DNA of 64,000 nt from Flavobacterium panacis (GTDB lineage: Bacteria; Bacteroidota; Bacteroidia; Flavobacteriales; Flavobacteriaceae). The stretch spans positions 1 to 64,000 of the forward strand of contig NZ_JANKMS010000010.1 in assembly GCF_024649945.1 (NCBI RefSeq). The letters run 5' to 3'. The position numbers and the translations under genes were made by a program. Below the pieces are notes generated by a model that saw nothing but the letters and a program-made list of their open reading frames with translations, was not told where the DNA came from and did no database searches. Shown one piece after another: positions 17,484 through 25,966 of this stretch; the stretch's first letter is position 1; each line of letters starts with the position of its first letter.

Positions 17484-17837
17484 ATGAAGAAAATAACGAC
17501 GCCCTTTTACGATATTTTAGGAATTTCGAGCGCAACTATTTGTCTGGTTCATTGTTTGATTTTTCCACTTTTAACCATTCTTCCGTTAGGCTTAAGTCAC
17601 AATCCTTTTGTCGATTTACTATTTGCTTCAATAGGTTTGTTTGCAATTTTCAAAATTACAAAAAAATCAACTCTTTTGGTTTCTTCTATTTTGATAGTTT
17701 CAATGACCTTGATTTGGATCAGTATTTTGGCCGACTTGTTTTTAGAAATTCATCTAGATCTCATTTATTTTGGCGGAATAGGAATGATCATTGGGCATTT
17801 GATCAATTACAAATTACACAAAAAACACAATCATTAA
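17484..17837 (+). CDS. MerC-domain membrane protein
   Basis: A 117-aa protein with four predicted membrane spans. The first carries the MerC hallmark SATICLVHCLIFPLL with Cys20 and Cys24, and the C-terminus is rich in His and Lys (GHLINYKLHKKHNH). MerC proteins of mercury operons move Hg2+ inward. Here no other mer gene is present and the gene faces a Fur/Zur-type regulator, so transport of zinc or another thiophilic metal is more likely. It is followed after 12 bp by a flavoprotein gene, probably co-transcribed. Confidence 0.87.
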   Translation: MKKITTPFYDILGISSATICLVHCLIFPLLTILPLGLSHNPFVDLLFASIGLFAIFKITKKSTLLVSSILIVSMTLIWISILADLFLEIHLDLIYFGGIGMIIGHLINYKLHKKHNH

Positions 17838-17849
17838 AAAGTAGTACTC

Positions 17850-18758
17850 ATGGAAAATAAGAGTTTTGACGTAATTATCGTTGGAGGAAGCTACAGCGGA
17901 CTTTCGGCAGCAATGAGTTTGGGACGTTCTCTACGTCAGGTTTTGGTTATCGACAGCGGTTTGCCTTGCAACAGACAAACACCGCATTCTCATAATTTTA
18001 TTACACAAGATGGTGAAAAACCCGCCGTAATTTCGGCGAAAGCCAAATTACAAGTTGATATTTATAAAACAGTTCAATTCTATAATGGACTTGCTGTAAA
18101 AGCACTTAAAACAAATAAAGGATTTGAAATTACGACTGAATCTGGAGAAATTTTTAAAGCGAGAAAGGTATTGTTTGCGACAGGCGTCAAAGATTTGCTT
18201 CCAGAAATTGAAGGTTTTGCAAATTGTTGGGGAATATCGGTTTTACATTGTCCGTATTGTCATGGTTATGAAGTGAAAAACGAAAAAACAGCCATTATTG
18301 CCAATGGTGAAATGGGATTTGAGTTCGCCAAACTGATTTCGAATTGGACAAAAGATCTTCGTTTGTGTACCAACGGAAAATCAGAATTGACTTTGGAACA
18401 AACTCAAATGCTACAAAAACATGGTGTTTTGATGTTAGAAGATGAAATTGATTTTTTAGAACATAGTGACGGTTATGTTTCGAATATTGTTTTCAAAAAC
18501 AGAAAAAAAGTTGATGTAAAAGCTATTTATGCTAGAGTTCCTTTTGAACAGCATTGCAAATTGCCACAAGATTTAGGTTGTGAAATTAATGAACAAGGCT
18601 ATTTAAAAGTCGATTTCATGCAGAAAACAACTATTCCGGGTATTTTCGGAAGTGGAGATGCTACCTCTCAAATGCGTTCTGTTGCCTTGGCAGTTTCTTC
18701 TGGATCTTTCGCGGGAGCGGTAATTAATAAAGAACTTATTGACGAGGATTTTAAATAA
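17850..18758 (+). CDS. Thioredoxin-reductase-like FAD/NAD(P) oxidoreductase
   Basis: A 302-aa class II pyridine nucleotide-disulfide oxidoreductase. It has the FAD-binding IIVGGSYSGLSAA near the N-terminus, a redox pair Cys134-Pro-Tyr-Cys137 in HCPYCHGYEV, and the C-terminal FAD motif GIFGSGDATSQMRSVALAVSSG. The CPYCHGYE wording is closer to GliT-like and other thioredoxin-reductase-like enzymes than to canonical TrxB (CATC). The substrate is unknown. Its place after merC suggests a thiol or metal-redox role. Confidence 0.88.
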   Translation: MENKSFDVIIVGGSYSGLSAAMSLGRSLRQVLVIDSGLPCNRQTPHSHNFITQDGEKPAVISAKAKLQVDIYKTVQFYNGLAVKALKTNKGFEITTESGEIFKARKVLFATGVKDLLPEIEGFANCWGISVLHCPYCHGYEVKNEKTAIIANGEMGFEFAKLISNWTKDLRLCTNGKSELTLEQTQMLQKHGVLMLEDEIDFLEHSDGYVSNIVFKNRKKVDVKAIYARVPFEQHCKLPQDLGCEINEQGYLKVDFMQKTTIPGIFGSGDATSQMRSVALAVSSGSFAGAVINKELIDEDFK

Positions 18759-18804
18759 GCTCGTGGAAATTGCTCGTAAAGACGCGAAGTCGCAAAGTTT
18801 TTTT

Positions 18805-18864
18805 AAACCATATAAGTTTCATTTAAGGGGAATCTTAAATTTTCATATATGACTTATATGGTTT
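18805..18864. repeat. Inverted repeat of the CCATATAAGT family
   Basis: AAACCATATAAGT (18805-18817) pairs with ACTTATATGGTTT (18852-18864). The inner sequence is also partly self-complementary (CATTTAAG / CTTAAAT). It follows the flavoprotein gene and may act as a terminator. The same arms recur at 57318-57385 and singly at 55858-55870. Confidence 0.7.
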
Positions 18865-18935
18865 AATTATTTGGCGAAAACAAAAATCTAACATATTGAT
18901 TTCAATCAGTTTGAAAATTTTTGTTTTAAGAATAA

Positions 18936-18970
18936 TTGTATGTCAAATTTAATTTTTAGTTTTGTCTAAA
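18936..18970 (+). promoter_or_regulatory. TonB-receptor promoter with an overlapping DtxR-type operator
   Basis: TTG (18936-18938), 18 bp, then TAGTTTTG (18957-18964) fit the -33/-7 promoter. The palindrome TTTAG-TTTTGT-CTAAA (18955-18970) covers the -7 box, as expected for a repressor site. It differs from the Nramp operator core (TTTAG-TCTTGT-CTAAA) at a single base. Confidence 0.75.
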
Positions 18971-18985
18971 TTTAATTTTATAATA

Positions 18986-21238
18986 ATGAAATATTTATTT
19001 TTGACAATATTAATACTTTCGACTAAAAACTTCTATTCTCAAAATATCTCTGGAAAAGTAGAGGCGGATATTCCATCAATTCAGGAAATTACTGTTCGTT
19101 TATTAAATACAAACTTTAGAACTCAAACGGATTCTTTAGGTTTTTACACATTAGAAAATATTCCAAGCGGTTCTTATAAAATCGCAGTGACCTCGACTGG
19201 ATTCAAAACTATAACTCAAAGAATTTCCCTTTTAGAAAATGAAAATCTAAGCCTTGATTTTGAATTAAAAGAAGATCAAAACGAATTGAACGAAGTAGTG
19301 GTTTCGGGAACTTTAAAACCCGTAAAACGATTAGAAAGTGCCGTTCCTGTTGAGGTTTATTCACCAGTTTTCTTCAAGAAAAATCCAACGCCAAGTATTT
19401 ACGATGCACTTCAAAATATCAATGGCGTTCGTCCGCAGTTGAATTGTGGCGTTTGTAATACGGGTGATATCCATATAAACGGGTTAGAAGGTCCGTATAC
19501 TTTGGTTATGATTGACGGAATGCCAATTGTGAGCAGTCTTTCCACAGTTTATGGTTTGTCTGGAATTCCAAATTCTTTGGTAGAAAGAATAGAGATTGTA
19601 AAAGGTCCCGCGTCGTCTCTTTATGGAAGTGAAGCCGTTGGTGGTTTAATCAATATTATCACTAAAAATCCAACTAACGCGCCGACTTTTTCAGCCGATT
19701 ATTTTACGACTTCTTATTTTGAAAGCAATCTCGATTTGGGAATGAAGTTTAATGTTGGGAAAAAAGCAACTTCTCTTATTGGAATTAATTATTTTAATTA
19801 CGATCAGGTTATTGATAAAGACAAAGACAATTTTACGGATGTCACGCTTTCTGAACGAATTTCGGTTTTTAATAAATGGAGTTTTAAACGAAATCATAAT
19901 CGCCTTTTTACGATTGCAGCGCGCGGAATGTACGAAGACCGTTGGGGCGGAGACATTCGTTGGGAAAAGAAATACCGTGGAGGCGACGAAATATACGGTG
20001 AAAGTATTTATACCAAAAGAGCCGAATTAATCGGAAGTTATCAATTGCCATTTGAAGAAAAACTGATGCTTTCGTTCTCCGGAAATGTTCATTATCAAGA
20101 CAGCCGATACGGAACAACCTCTTATATCGCCAATCAGAAAATTGGTTTTTTACAGTTGACTTGGGATAAAAAGATTGGAAGAAATGATTTGCTTGCGGGA
20201 ATTGCAAGTCGATATACCTATTATGATGATAATACGCCAGCTACAAAAGATCCAGAAAACACTTGGCTTCCTGGGATTTTTGTTCAGGACGAAATTACGT
20301 TTTCTCCAAAAAGTCAGGTTTTATTGGGAATGCGTTACGATTATAACTCTATTCACGGTTCTATTTTTACGCCAAGATTTGCTTACCGATTTAAAGCCAA
20401 CGAAAACACGATTTTTAGATTAAATGCTGGAACTGGATTTCGTGTTGTGAACTTGTTTACCGAAGATCATGCTGCTTTAACGGGTTCTAGAGATGTAATT
20501 ATTAAAAACGATTTGAAACCAGAAAAATCAGTAAATGTCAATTTGAATTACATTCAGAAAATCAACTTCGGAAATGGAACTTTTATGGGAATTGAAACAA
20601 CGGCTTTTTATACCAGATTCAGCAATAAAATTATTTCAGATTATGAAAGTGATCCAAATCAAATTATCTACGACAATATTGATGGTTATGCGATAAGTCA
20701 AGGAATAAGCACCAATGTGGATCTTAATTTTCCTTCGGGATTAAAATTTATTGTGGGGGCTACGGTTTTAGATAATAAAAATGTAGAAAACGGAATTTCA
20801 GAAAGACCTTATCTCACAGAGAATTTTACAGGAACTTGGAGTGTTTCATATAAAATCCAACCTTGGAATTTATCAATGGATTATACTGGAAATGTTTACA
20901 GTCCGATGAAACTGCCTTTGCTGAGCGAATACGATCCGAGAAGTCCAAAATCGCCTTGGTATAGTATTCAGAATATTCAGTTTACATATTCAGGATGGAA
21001 AGATTTTGAGGTTTATGGCGGAATTAAAAACCTGTTGAACTTTAGACCCAAACAAAACAATCCGTTTTTGATTTCGAGAACTAATGATCCTTTTGATAAA
21101 AATGTGCAATACGATTCGGCCGGAAAAGTTTTGGTAACGCCCGATAATCCGTACGGATTGACATTTGATACGACTTATGTTTACGGACAAAACCAAACAA
21201 TTCGAGGGTTTTTGGGATTGCGATATACGTTTAGGTAA
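18986..21238 (+). CDS. TonB-dependent outer-membrane receptor
   Basis: A 750-aa outer-membrane receptor. From MKYLFLTILILSTKNFYSQ it has a signal peptide, a carboxypeptidase-like regulatory domain (about 20-100), a TonB-box-like LNEVVVSGTL (101-110), a plug domain (about 115-230) and a 22-strand-type barrel ending in an aromatic residue. The plug has an unusual NCGVCNTGDIHINGLEGP segment with Cys154 and Cys157. A TTG reading from 18962 would begin inside the -7 box, so ATG 18986 is the start. The DtxR-type operator suggests uptake of manganese or iron, free or chelated. Confidence 0.93.
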   Translation: MKYLFLTILILSTKNFYSQNISGKVEADIPSIQEITVRLLNTNFRTQTDSLGFYTLENIPSGSYKIAVTSTGFKTITQRISLLENENLSLDFELKEDQNELNEVVVSGTLKPVKRLESAVPVEVYSPVFFKKNPTPSIYDALQNINGVRPQLNCGVCNTGDIHINGLEGPYTLVMIDGMPIVSSLSTVYGLSGIPNSLVERIEIVKGPASSLYGSEAVGGLINIITKNPTNAPTFSADYFTTSYFESNLDLGMKFNVGKKATSLIGINYFNYDQVIDKDKDNFTDVTLSERISVFNKWSFKRNHNRLFTIAARGMYEDRWGGDIRWEKKYRGGDEIYGESIYTKRAELIGSYQLPFEEKLMLSFSGNVHYQDSRYGTTSYIANQKIGFLQLTWDKKIGRNDLLAGIASRYTYYDDNTPATKDPENTWLPGIFVQDEITFSPKSQVLLGMRYDYNSIHGSIFTPRFAYRFKANENTIFRLNAGTGFRVVNLFTEDHAALTGSRDVIIKNDLKPEKSVNVNLNYIQKINFGNGTFMGIETTAFYTRFSNKIISDYESDPNQIIYDNIDGYAISQGISTNVDLNFPSGLKFIVGATVLDNKNVENGISERPYLTENFTGTWSVSYKIQPWNLSMDYTGNVYSPMKLPLLSEYDPRSPKSPWYSIQNIQFTYSGWKDFEVYGGIKNLLNFRPKQNNPFLISRTNDPFDKNVQYDSAGKVLVTPDNPYGLTFDTTYVYGQNQTIRGFLGLRYTFR

Positions 21239-21256
21239 AAAGATTTAAACGAAATG

Positions 21257-21319
21257 TTGCCACGAATTGCACCAATTATCACGAATTTAATTAGTGTAAA
21301 TTAGTGTAATTCGTGGCAA
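21257..21319. repeat. Inverted repeat of the CCACGAATT family
   Basis: TTGCCACGAATT (21257-21268) pairs with AATTCGTGGCAA (21308-21319), with ATTAGTGTAA-like words between. It lies between the TonB receptor and the thioredoxin gene; its right arm ends 11 bp before the thioredoxin start. Confidence 0.75.
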
Positions 21320-21330
21320 AACAAAAAACA

Positions 21331-21795
21331 ATGAAAAAGCTAATTCTATTTATTCTTTTCTTCGGAATAACTTCAATGGGATTCTGCCAGTTAAAAAGCA
21401 GAACTTTTGAAGAAGTAGATAGTTTGCAGCAAATTCAAAAACGAAAAATCATTGTTTTTATCCATACTGATTGGTGTCAGTTTTGCCAAAGAATGAAAAC
21501 AACAACTTTCAAAAATCAGAAAATCATTCAAAAACTGAACTCCGATTTTTACTTTATTGATTTTAATGCTGAGGAAAAACGAGAAGTTAGATTCCATAAT
21601 CAAACTTTTGCATATAAACCTTCGGGAAACAATGTTGGTGTTCATGAACTGGCTTTGCAATTGGGAACCATCAACAACCAGATTGTATATCCGGTTTTGT
21701 GTGTTTTGAATGAGAAATATGAAATTATATTTCAATATAACAATTACTTAGATTCAAATAATTTTACTAACCTTCTCGAAAAGTTAAAGGAATAA
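21331..21795 (+). CDS. Periplasmic thioredoxin-family protein
   Basis: A 154-aa exported thioredoxin-like protein. It has a signal peptide (MKKLILFILFFGITSMGFC, cleavage around residue 19-21) and the redox pair Cys49-Gln-Phe-Cys52 in HTDWCQFCQRMK, followed by a thioredoxin-fold core of the thioredoxin_7/DUF255-like type. A GTG reading from 21313 starts inside the upstream repeat arm, so ATG 21331 is chosen. Its place directly after the TonB receptor, which has a CxxC in its plug, suggests a shared redox or metal task. Confidence 0.87.
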   Translation: MKKLILFILFFGITSMGFCQLKSRTFEEVDSLQQIQKRKIIVFIHTDWCQFCQRMKTTTFKNQKIIQKLNSDFYFIDFNAEEKREVRFHNQTFAYKPSGNNVGVHELALQLGTINNQIVYPVLCVLNEKYEIIFQYNNYLDSNNFTNLLEKLKE

Positions 21796-21990
21796 AAAAA
21801 CTTTGAGAAGGCTTAATTCCACTGATTATCGAAATAATAAAGAAATTTGATGATAATCTTTATTGTGAAAGTTTTTTGTCATTAATTTGCACAACAGTTA
21901 AAATGAATTAGTATAATTTTTCTGATTATAAATTCATTAAAAAGCTCTTTTAAGTTGATTTTTTTATTAATATAATAAAAGAACGGCAAA

Positions 21991-22074
21991 ATGAGTTTTA
22001 ATCTGATAAATGTAATTTTAGAATTGAAGATGGCGATCACTTTTGTTATAACTGCTTCATTGTTAAAAGGGTAA
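21991..22074 (+). CDS. Possible small ORF, 27 aa, hydrophobic
   Basis: In the 304-bp spacer before the glycosyltransferase an ATG at 21991 opens a 27-codon frame with a hydrophobic C-terminal half (MAITFVITASLLKG at its end) after an A-rich leader. A candidate promoter, TTG (21863-21865), 17 bp, TAATTTG (21883-21889), lies about 100 bp upstream. Nothing else supports translation. The rest of the spacer is AT-rich and featureless. Confidence 0.25.
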   Translation: MSFNLINVILELKMAITFVITASLLKG

Positions 22075-22099
22075 AATAATAGCGAATAACAAATTATTG

Positions 22100-23296
22100 A
22101 TGGGAATATTTAAAAATCTTAAGCATTATTATAAAAAAAAGGAAATAATTAAGAATCAGTCGGATCAATCGATTCCGAATTATGATACTTATAATTCATC
22201 CAACAAAACGATTGTTTTCTTTAATCTTAGTATGCCTTCTCCAGACCAGGATTCAGGTTCTAACAGACTTAAAGAAATCATTTTGTTTTTTAAAGCCAAA
22301 GGTTACAATTGCATTATTTGTTCTAGAAATACATTTCGAACCAACAAAGACGTTGTTGATTTTAGCAAGTTAGGTGTTATTGTTTACGTTGAAACTAGTC
22401 AATATCGTACTTATTTCGATTTTTTAAGAACAGTTCCTAAAGTAGATTTTGTCTGGTATTATGGAGCAAGAGCTTTTGATTATAACTTTAGAAAAATCTC
22501 AGGAATACTTCCGGAATCTAAATCTGTTTTTGATATGACAGATATTCACTTTCTGCGTTATCAAAGAGCGATTAAACTTGATCCAAAAAGAATTTCAAAT
22601 AGAAAAAACTACAAAAAGTTTCTTTTTATTGAAACAAAATTAGCTCAAAATGTAGATTTTGTGATTACGGTTTCTGATTTCGAAAGAGAAATTATGACGA
22701 AATATATTGCTGATAATAAGTTAATTACACTGTCGAATATTCATTATCCAAAAAGTACTATTGAAGAAGTTCTTCCATTTGAAAAAAGAGAAGATATCGT
22801 TTTTATAGGTTCTCAACACGAACCTAATATTGATGCGATTTATTTTCTTCATAATGATATTATGCCAATTGTCTGGCAGAAAGACGATACAATAAAAGTC
22901 AATATTATCGGGAATGTGAAAGACAGGATCAAAGATATTGTTGATCCAAGATTTGTTTTTCATGGTTATGTGCCAGATATCGAGCCCTTTTTTATGAGCA
23001 ATAAACTTATGGTTGCACCACTGCGTTACGGCGCGGGAGTAAAAGGAAAAATCGGGCAGGCTTTTGAATATTATTTGCCAGTTGTCACTTCTCCTGTAGG
23101 CGCGGAAGGAATGAAATTAGTTCATCGAAAAAATGCTTTAATTCATGAAGAAAAAGAAGAATTTGCAGCAGGAATAATTGAATTATATTCGGATAAAAAT
23201 CTTTGGTTAGAACTACAAAAAAACTCTGAGGAAAGTCTTAAACCATTTTCGTTTCAGGTATTAGAAGAGGTGTTTGCCAGATTTGATGTTTTGTAA
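22100..23296 (+). CDS. Glycosyltransferase family 4-like protein
   Basis: A 398-aa glycosyltransferase with a GT-B layout. The N-terminal acceptor domain contains MPSPDQDSGSNRLKEI, and the C-terminal nucleotide-sugar domain has IVFIGSQHEPNIDA, VNIIGNV and the GAGVKGKIGQAFEYYLPVV block, typical of GT4 enzymes. It has no membrane span. A TTG-ATG pair occurs at the start; ATG 22100 is preferred. The product is probably a cell-surface glycan or glycolipid; donor and acceptor are unknown. No other polysaccharide genes are nearby. Confidence 0.86.
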   Translation: MGIFKNLKHYYKKKEIIKNQSDQSIPNYDTYNSSNKTIVFFNLSMPSPDQDSGSNRLKEIILFFKAKGYNCIICSRNTFRTNKDVVDFSKLGVIVYVETSQYRTYFDFLRTVPKVDFVWYYGARAFDYNFRKISGILPESKSVFDMTDIHFLRYQRAIKLDPKRISNRKNYKKFLFIETKLAQNVDFVITVSDFEREIMTKYIADNKLITLSNIHYPKSTIEEVLPFEKREDIVFIGSQHEPNIDAIYFLHNDIMPIVWQKDDTIKVNIIGNVKDRIKDIVDPRFVFHGYVPDIEPFFMSNKLMVAPLRYGAGVKGKIGQAFEYYLPVVTSPVGAEGMKLVHRKNALIHEEKEEFAAGIIELYSDKNLWLELQKNSEESLKPFSFQVLEEVFARFDVL

Positions 23297-23407
23297 TGAA
23301 ATGTTTTTCGGAGATCTAACGACTTCAAGTATATTGTATTTAACAAAATAAATTACTTAGTATGTAATCTCAAAGTAGAAGAAAATATATTTTTCTTATT
23401 TTTGAGA

Positions 23408-24565
23408 ATGAACTCTTCGCAAATTAAACACTTCGATTACATTTTTACAGGAACAGGACTTGCGTCTTTAATGACTGTTTATAAAATGGTTTTGTCTGGA
23501 AAATTTACAGATAAAACCATTTTGTTGTTAGATCAGGATTTGAAGAAAACCAATGACAGAACCTGGTGTTTTTGGGAAAAAGGACAGTCCGTCTGGGATT
23601 CTGCTATTTCTAAAAAGTGGGATTCTGCCTTGTTTGCCGATGAAAGTTATAATCGTCATTTTGCGTTGAAGCCTTATAAATACAATCAAATTAAGGCAAT
23701 AGATTTCTATAATTTTGTTTTTAAAGAACTTTCCAAATATTCTAATATTACTTTTTTAAATGAAAAAGTAACGGATATCAACGAACTCGAAACTCATGTT
23801 TTCGTGGGTACAGAAGAAAACCGATTTACCTGTACTTATTTATTCAATAGCATTTATACCAAGGCTTTTGCCGAAAGTCAGACGAAATATCCAGTTCTGC
23901 AACAACATTTTGTGGGATGGTTTGTTAAGTCAGAAACAGAAGTTTTTAATGCTGAAGAAGTTACTTTCATGGATTTTTCGGTTCAACAAAAAGAGAATAC
24001 TAGATTTATGTATGTTTTACCAACTTCTGCAACAGAGGCTTTGATAGAATATACATTGTTTTCGGAAAAATTACTTTCAAAAGAAGAATACGAAAATGAG
24101 ATTCAGAGTTATTTAAAGCAATTGGGAGTTCATCAATATCAAATTATAGAAAAAGAACAGGGAAGTATTGCAATGACCTGTTATCCTTTTTGGAATAAAA
24201 ACACAAACCGCGTTTTAAATATTGGTACTGCAGGTGGCTGGACCAAAGCCAGTACAGGTTATACATTTAAAAATTCAGATAAAAAGTCGTCTGATTTAGT
24301 GCAGTTTATTCAGAATGAAGAGGTCAAAATGAAAGACTTTCATCAAAAAAATCGTTTTTGGTTTTACGATTTACTGCTTTTGGATATTTTGTATCGTCAT
24401 AATGAGTTGGGAAGTACTATTTTTTCTTCCTTGTTTAAAAAAGGAAATCCTGCTTTGATCTTTAAGTTTTTGGATGAAGAAACCAATCTGATTGAGGATT
24501 TAAAGGTAATTTTTAAATGTCCGAAAATACCATTTTTAAAAGCTTTGTTTCGAGTGTTTTTTTAG
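23408..24565 (+). CDS. crtY: Lycopene beta-cyclase, CrtY type
   Basis: CrtY cyclises lycopene to beta-carotene. The 385-aa protein has a Rossmann FAD/NAD(P) motif in FTGTGLASLM (about 13-22) and the family hallmark NDRTWCFWE (49-57), with GTAGGWTKASTGYTF in the C-terminal half. A TTG codon at 23402 precedes it; ATG 23408 is preferred. No other carotenoid gene lies in the window, so the cyclase is separate from the crtB/crtI group. Zeaxanthin or flexirubin-type pigments of flavobacteria would need this step only for the carotenoids. Confidence 0.9.
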   Translation: MNSSQIKHFDYIFTGTGLASLMTVYKMVLSGKFTDKTILLLDQDLKKTNDRTWCFWEKGQSVWDSAISKKWDSALFADESYNRHFALKPYKYNQIKAIDFYNFVFKELSKYSNITFLNEKVTDINELETHVFVGTEENRFTCTYLFNSIYTKAFAESQTKYPVLQQHFVGWFVKSETEVFNAEEVTFMDFSVQQKENTRFMYVLPTSATEALIEYTLFSEKLLSKEEYENEIQSYLKQLGVHQYQIIEKEQGSIAMTCYPFWNKNTNRVLNIGTAGGWTKASTGYTFKNSDKKSSDLVQFIQNEEVKMKDFHQKNRFWFYDLLLLDILYRHNELGSTIFSSLFKKGNPALIFKFLDEETNLIEDLKVIFKCPKIPFLKALFRVFF

Positions 24566-24723
24566 CATTGATAATGCAATTATTCCTTTTGGCTAAAAAT
24601 GCAGATTGACTTATTTTCTTGTTTTAATGACTTTTTGAGGTTGTTACAAAAGGAGAGAACCTGTTAGATTTGTTGCTCACAAAATAGATCGATATTTTGC
24701 GATAATGAATTAATTACTGTGCA

Positions 24724-25152
24724 ATGGGGATTTCAAAAGACTTAAAATTTGATTCGGAAACAGAAGTGTTAAGTAAGATTTGTAAAGCACTTGGTCATTC
24801 TGTTCGAATTCAGATTATGACGCTTTTATGGAAAAGGGACAACAGAACTTGTGGTGAAATTGTCGAGTTAATTCCGCTAGCGCAATCTACAATCTCAAAA
24901 CATTTAACGGAGTTGAAAAAAGCAAGTCTAGTAAACATTAAAAATGAAGGTAAAAAGACTATTTATTCTGTTGAAAAAGATAATATTCAGATACTTAAAA
25001 AATATTTCAGCAGTTATCTTTCAACCATTGAGATTTCAGAACGAAATAAATCTACAGTTTTAACTACTCACAATGTAGTCGGAAAGAATCATCATTTGAA
25101 GCAATATAATTATCAATTTCAACATAAACGGATCAAAGAAACGACTACTTAA
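24724..25152 (+). CDS. ArsR-family transcriptional regulator
   Basis: A 142-aa winged-helix repressor of the ArsR type. The core HTH is CGEIVELIPLAQSTISKHL followed by LKKASLVNIKNEGKKTIYSV (about 43-85). It has a single Cys in the first half and no ELCVCDL metal motif, so the ligand need not be a metal. The C-terminus is a basic, polar extension of about 45 residues. It lies between crtY and a bacilliredoxin gene, each with its own leader. The target is unknown. Confidence 0.88.
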   Translation: MGISKDLKFDSETEVLSKICKALGHSVRIQIMTLLWKRDNRTCGEIVELIPLAQSTISKHLTELKKASLVNIKNEGKKTIYSVEKDNIQILKKYFSSYLSTIEISERNKSTVLTTHNVVGKNHHLKQYNYQFQHKRIKETTT

Positions 25153-25279
25153 ATTCTGGTAGAATTTGATTTTAAAAATTTAATATCGAACTATAACAAA
25201 ACTTTATACTTCAAATTAACTAGTTGCGAGTAAACTTTGTAACTTTGCAGTTCAAAAGTAAAATTTAAAAGACAAGAAT

Positions 25280-25690
25280 ATGTATCCACTAGACATGGTA
25301 AGACCAATGGAAGCTGAATTAACAGCTGCAGGTTTTCAAGATTTACATAGTGCTGAAGCTGTAGATAATGCTATCAAAGCTGAAGGTACCACTTTAGTTG
25401 TTGTAAACTCTGTTTGCGGTTGTGCTGCAAGAAATGCACGTCCGGGAGCAAAAATGAGTTTAGAAGGAGCTAAAAAACCTGATCACCTTATTACAGTTTT
25501 TGCTGGTGTTGACAAAGAAGCTGTTGATGCTGCAAGACAACATATGTTTCCTTTCCCTCCATCTTCGCCATCTATGGCTTTGTTCAAAAACGGAGAATTG
25601 GTTCACATGTTAGAGCGTCACCACATCGAAGGACGTCCAGCTGAATTAATCGCTGAGAATTTACAAGACGCTTTTAACGAGTTTTGTTAA
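25280..25690 (+). CDS. BrxA/BrxB-family bacilliredoxin
   Basis: A 136-aa protein of the YphP/YqiW (bacilliredoxin) family. It carries the active-site Cys46-Gly-Cys48 in VNSVCGCAARNARPG. In Firmicutes these proteins remove bacillithiol from oxidised proteins; Bacteroidota also have bacillithiol genes, so the same role is likely. The start at 25280 gives MYPLDMVRPMEAEL, the usual N-terminus. A TAACTTTG -7-like box lies at 25240-25247. A terminator follows the gene. Confidence 0.92.
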   Translation: MYPLDMVRPMEAELTAAGFQDLHSAEAVDNAIKAEGTTLVVVNSVCGCAARNARPGAKMSLEGAKKPDHLITVFAGVDKEAVDAARQHMFPFPPSSPSMALFKNGELVHMLERHHIEGRPAELIAENLQDAFNEFC

Positions 25691-25742
25691 TTTTTTTAAG
25701 CTACAAAGTTGCAAAGTGACAAAGTAACAAAGATTTTGAAAG

Positions 25743-25764
25743 GCACCTTTAGGGTGCTTTTTTT
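25743..25764 (+). terminator. Terminator of the bacilliredoxin gene
   Basis: GCACC (25743-25747) pairs with GGTGC (25753-25757), with additional A-T closing pairs, followed by seven T (25758-25764). It is preceded by CAAAGT-type heptamers at about 25695-25735. Confidence 0.8.
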
Positions 25765-25769
25765 ATGGA

Positions 25770-25829
25770 CTTAAAAAACTTAAAAAACTTAAAAAACTTA
25801 AAAAACTTAAAAAACTTAAAAAACTTAGA
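25770..25829. repeat. 9-bp tandem repeat, CTTAAAAAA x6
   Basis: CTT recurs every 9 bases at 25770, 25779, 25788, 25797, 25806, 25815 and 25824, giving six perfect CTTAAAAAA units. Degenerate CTTAGTAT / CTTAGAAC text then runs to about 25866. It lies between the bacilliredoxin terminator and trhO. Confidence 0.92.
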
Positions 25830-25966
25830 AGCTTAGTATCTTAGTATCTCAGAACCTTAGAACCTTACAGAAGCCTTTGTCACTTTGTTACTTTGCAACT
25901 TTGAACCTTTTTAGCTACCTTTGCACCTTTCAAAAAAATAATTTCTCACTTAAAACTGTTTATAGC

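Noticed and set aside
18962..18985. Earlier TTG start of the TonB receptor
   Set aside because: The TTG lies in the -7 promoter box and would put eight polar residues before the signal peptide.
23397..23404. TATTTTTG as a promoter of crtY
   Set aside because: It ends only 3 bp before the ATG and has no TTG at the right distance upstream, so the box is probably chance in AT-rich sequence.
25877..25966. Longer N-terminus of TrhO
   Set aside because: The extra 30 codons run through CTTTG/CACTTTG heptamer repeats, start at a non-ATG codon and add residues absent from the family. ATG 25967 gives the usual MQLYN start.
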